Source: Acanthosepion pharaonis
Taxonomy: Eukaryota > Mollusca > Cephalopoda > Sepiida > Sepiidae
Assembly: GCA_903632075.3 (NCBI GenBank)
Contig: CAHIKZ030000027.1
Span: 1,876,501 to 1,940,500 of the forward strand
DNA: 64,000 nt
Direction: 5' to 3'
Below the pieces are notes generated by a model that was not told the origin of the DNA, did no database searches, and saw only the letters and a list, made by a program, of their open reading frames with translations. Positions 63,145-64,000 of the stretch are shown here, piece by piece; within the stretch, counting starts at the first letter, position 1; every line of letters starts with the position of its first letter. The translations under genes were made by a program, and so were the position numbers.

Positions 63145-63212
63145 AAGATGAGGACAATAGTCTGACTAATGTAAATACTGTACATAATACCTCATCTCAG
63201 AAATATAGACAG
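63145..63212 (+). repeat. Penelope-like pseudo-LTR, 3' copy
   Basis: Direct repeat of 60310-60377; it marks the 3' end of the element. Confidence 0.9.
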
Positions 63213-63683
63213 GCTTTTATTTTTACTTCTACCTAATAAAATCACGTGATAATAACTAGAGTATAATGTTGTTGTATTTTACGAAAAAAGACAGATATTG
63301 AGAATATCAGTATGTTTCAATATATTGTAAAATGTCTGTAGCCCTCTACCTCGAGCGCATCTTAGGCATTGTACAGGGTGAACACTATTCCCTTTTGTCA
63401 ATAACAAACAAGGCCTAAAATATAGGAAGAGAATATCATCATTTTCTTAACCTAGCTAGTCACATTCACTGATCTATTCGCACGAATATTTTTCTTCGCC
63501 CCTACATTTTCATTTGAACTTCTAAGTCATACTTGCAGACATAATGCCGTAATCTATCTCTGAAGTTCGAACTAGTCTTATATGTAGATTCTTTCTTGTA
63601 GTGGGATGATAATAACAACTTTAAAAATTTAATTCTAATGAATATGTACAATTAACACACACGCCCACACACACACATATATA
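63213..63683. other. No gene recognised
   Basis: Flanking sequence between two transposable elements, with an (AC)n-type run at 63656-63678. No SLC22 exon detected. Confidence 0.5.
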
Positions 63684-64000
63684 CAGGGCGCGATGAATAA
63701 ATTGCAGTCTAAATTAAGCGAAAATAAAAATAACACTGACATCTTATTTTAACAGATATATTTACCAAAATTAAACAAAAATATCTTGAAATACTAAGGA
63801 GTAAATTTAATCAATAAAATCGCCATTAGCTTCAGTTACTGCTTCAGGACTATTTTGGAAACTCCTGCAATTCTTCTAGACGGTCTCCTTGTTTATGTTG
63901 GTGAATGCTGACATAATTCTTGCCTTCAGTTCAATTTTGATGTTACAATGACTTTTGTTGATCTCTCGCTCAACTGTGCCTCACAAATAATAATCAAGGG
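63684..64000 (-). mobile_element. Tc1/mariner-type element, C-terminal end, cut by window
   Basis: A TA followed by CAGGGCGCGATGAATAAATT marks a terminal repeat at 63684. Reading from 64000 on the minus strand gives VEREINKSHCNIKIELKARI, MSAFTNINKETV, a stop, KNCRSFQNS and EAVTEANGDFID with its stop, the ending of a transposase family that finishes RVEAVIEANGGFIE. One nonsense codon is visible. The rest lies beyond the window. Confidence 0.75.

Larger units (their letters stand above)
59009..63212 (+). mobile_element. Penelope-like element with GIY-YIG endonuclease, head-to-head arrangement (PLE copy 1)
   Basis: Three parts: a 5'-truncated copy on the minus strand (59009-60308), then a 68-bp direct repeat (60310-60377), then a nearly full-length plus-strand copy ending in the same 68-bp repeat (63145-63212). 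The plus copy encodes reverse transcriptase and GIY-YIG endonuclease in one frame. Partial inverted copies next to a full copy, and short pseudo-LTRs, are known traits of Penelope-like elements. The two copies are very similar, so the insertion is fairly recent. It lies upstream of the last visible exon of SLC22 gene 2. Confidence 0.93.

Overview
The window is AT-rich, intron-rich animal DNA with no operons or prokaryote-type genes. (TA)n and (AAT)n microsatellites, Penelope-like elements, mariner/Tc1 elements, Helitrons, copia LTRs and many CR1/Jockey-type LINE pieces suggest a marine invertebrate, most likely a mollusc such as a cephalopod. That taxonomic call is an inference from repeat content, not a proof.

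Host genes: two tandem paralogues of an SLC22-type organic-ion transporter (major facilitator superfamily), both on the minus strand. Gene 1 runs from an initiator exon at 20617-20759 down to a stop at 4543. Gene 2 runs from a TM2-4 exon at 58383-58537 down to a stop at 40516, and its first exons are not recognised in the window. Exon phases and most exon lengths match between the two (172, 216, 227, 179/182 and 168 nt), so they arose by tandem duplication of a whole gene. Gene 1 lacks a recognisable TM2-4 exon. Gene 2 carries a decayed extra copy of its TM5-6 exon. No other host protein gene could be supported.

Layout: 1-4.5 kb, LINE remnant, a fold-back repeat and a 5S rRNA-like sequence. 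4.5-20.8 kb, SLC22 gene 1, with introns holding a mariner, a hAT-like element, a Penelope-like remnant and an 81-bp minisatellite. 20.8-40.5 kb, intergenic DNA made of LINE 3' ends, Tc1/mariner remnants, a small MITE and two hammerhead-like RNA motifs next to (TA)n tracts. 40.5-58.5 kb, SLC22 gene 2, with introns holding a tRNA-SINE/hammerhead composite, a solo LTR, LINEs, a Penelope remnant, two Helitrons, a mariner MITE, a Tc1, and a deleted copia with exact target duplication. 59.0-63.2 kb, a nearly complete Penelope-like element in a large inverted (head-to-head) arrangement. 63.7-64 kb, the end of another mariner-type element.

The most interesting thread is small ribozyme-like RNA. A hammerhead fold with every consensus position satisfied lies just downstream of a tRNA-like pol III promoter at about 41.4-41.55 kb. 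A second, nearly complete one is at 35.39 kb and a third at 34.92 kb. Degenerate relatives sit beside (TA)n tracts and Penelope-like remnants. The Penelope-like element at 59-63 kb itself has a tRNA-like segment followed by a hammerhead-like core in its 3' region, in both of its copies. This suggests a shared mobilisation module linking Penelope-like elements, tRNA-type promoters and hammerhead ribozymes.
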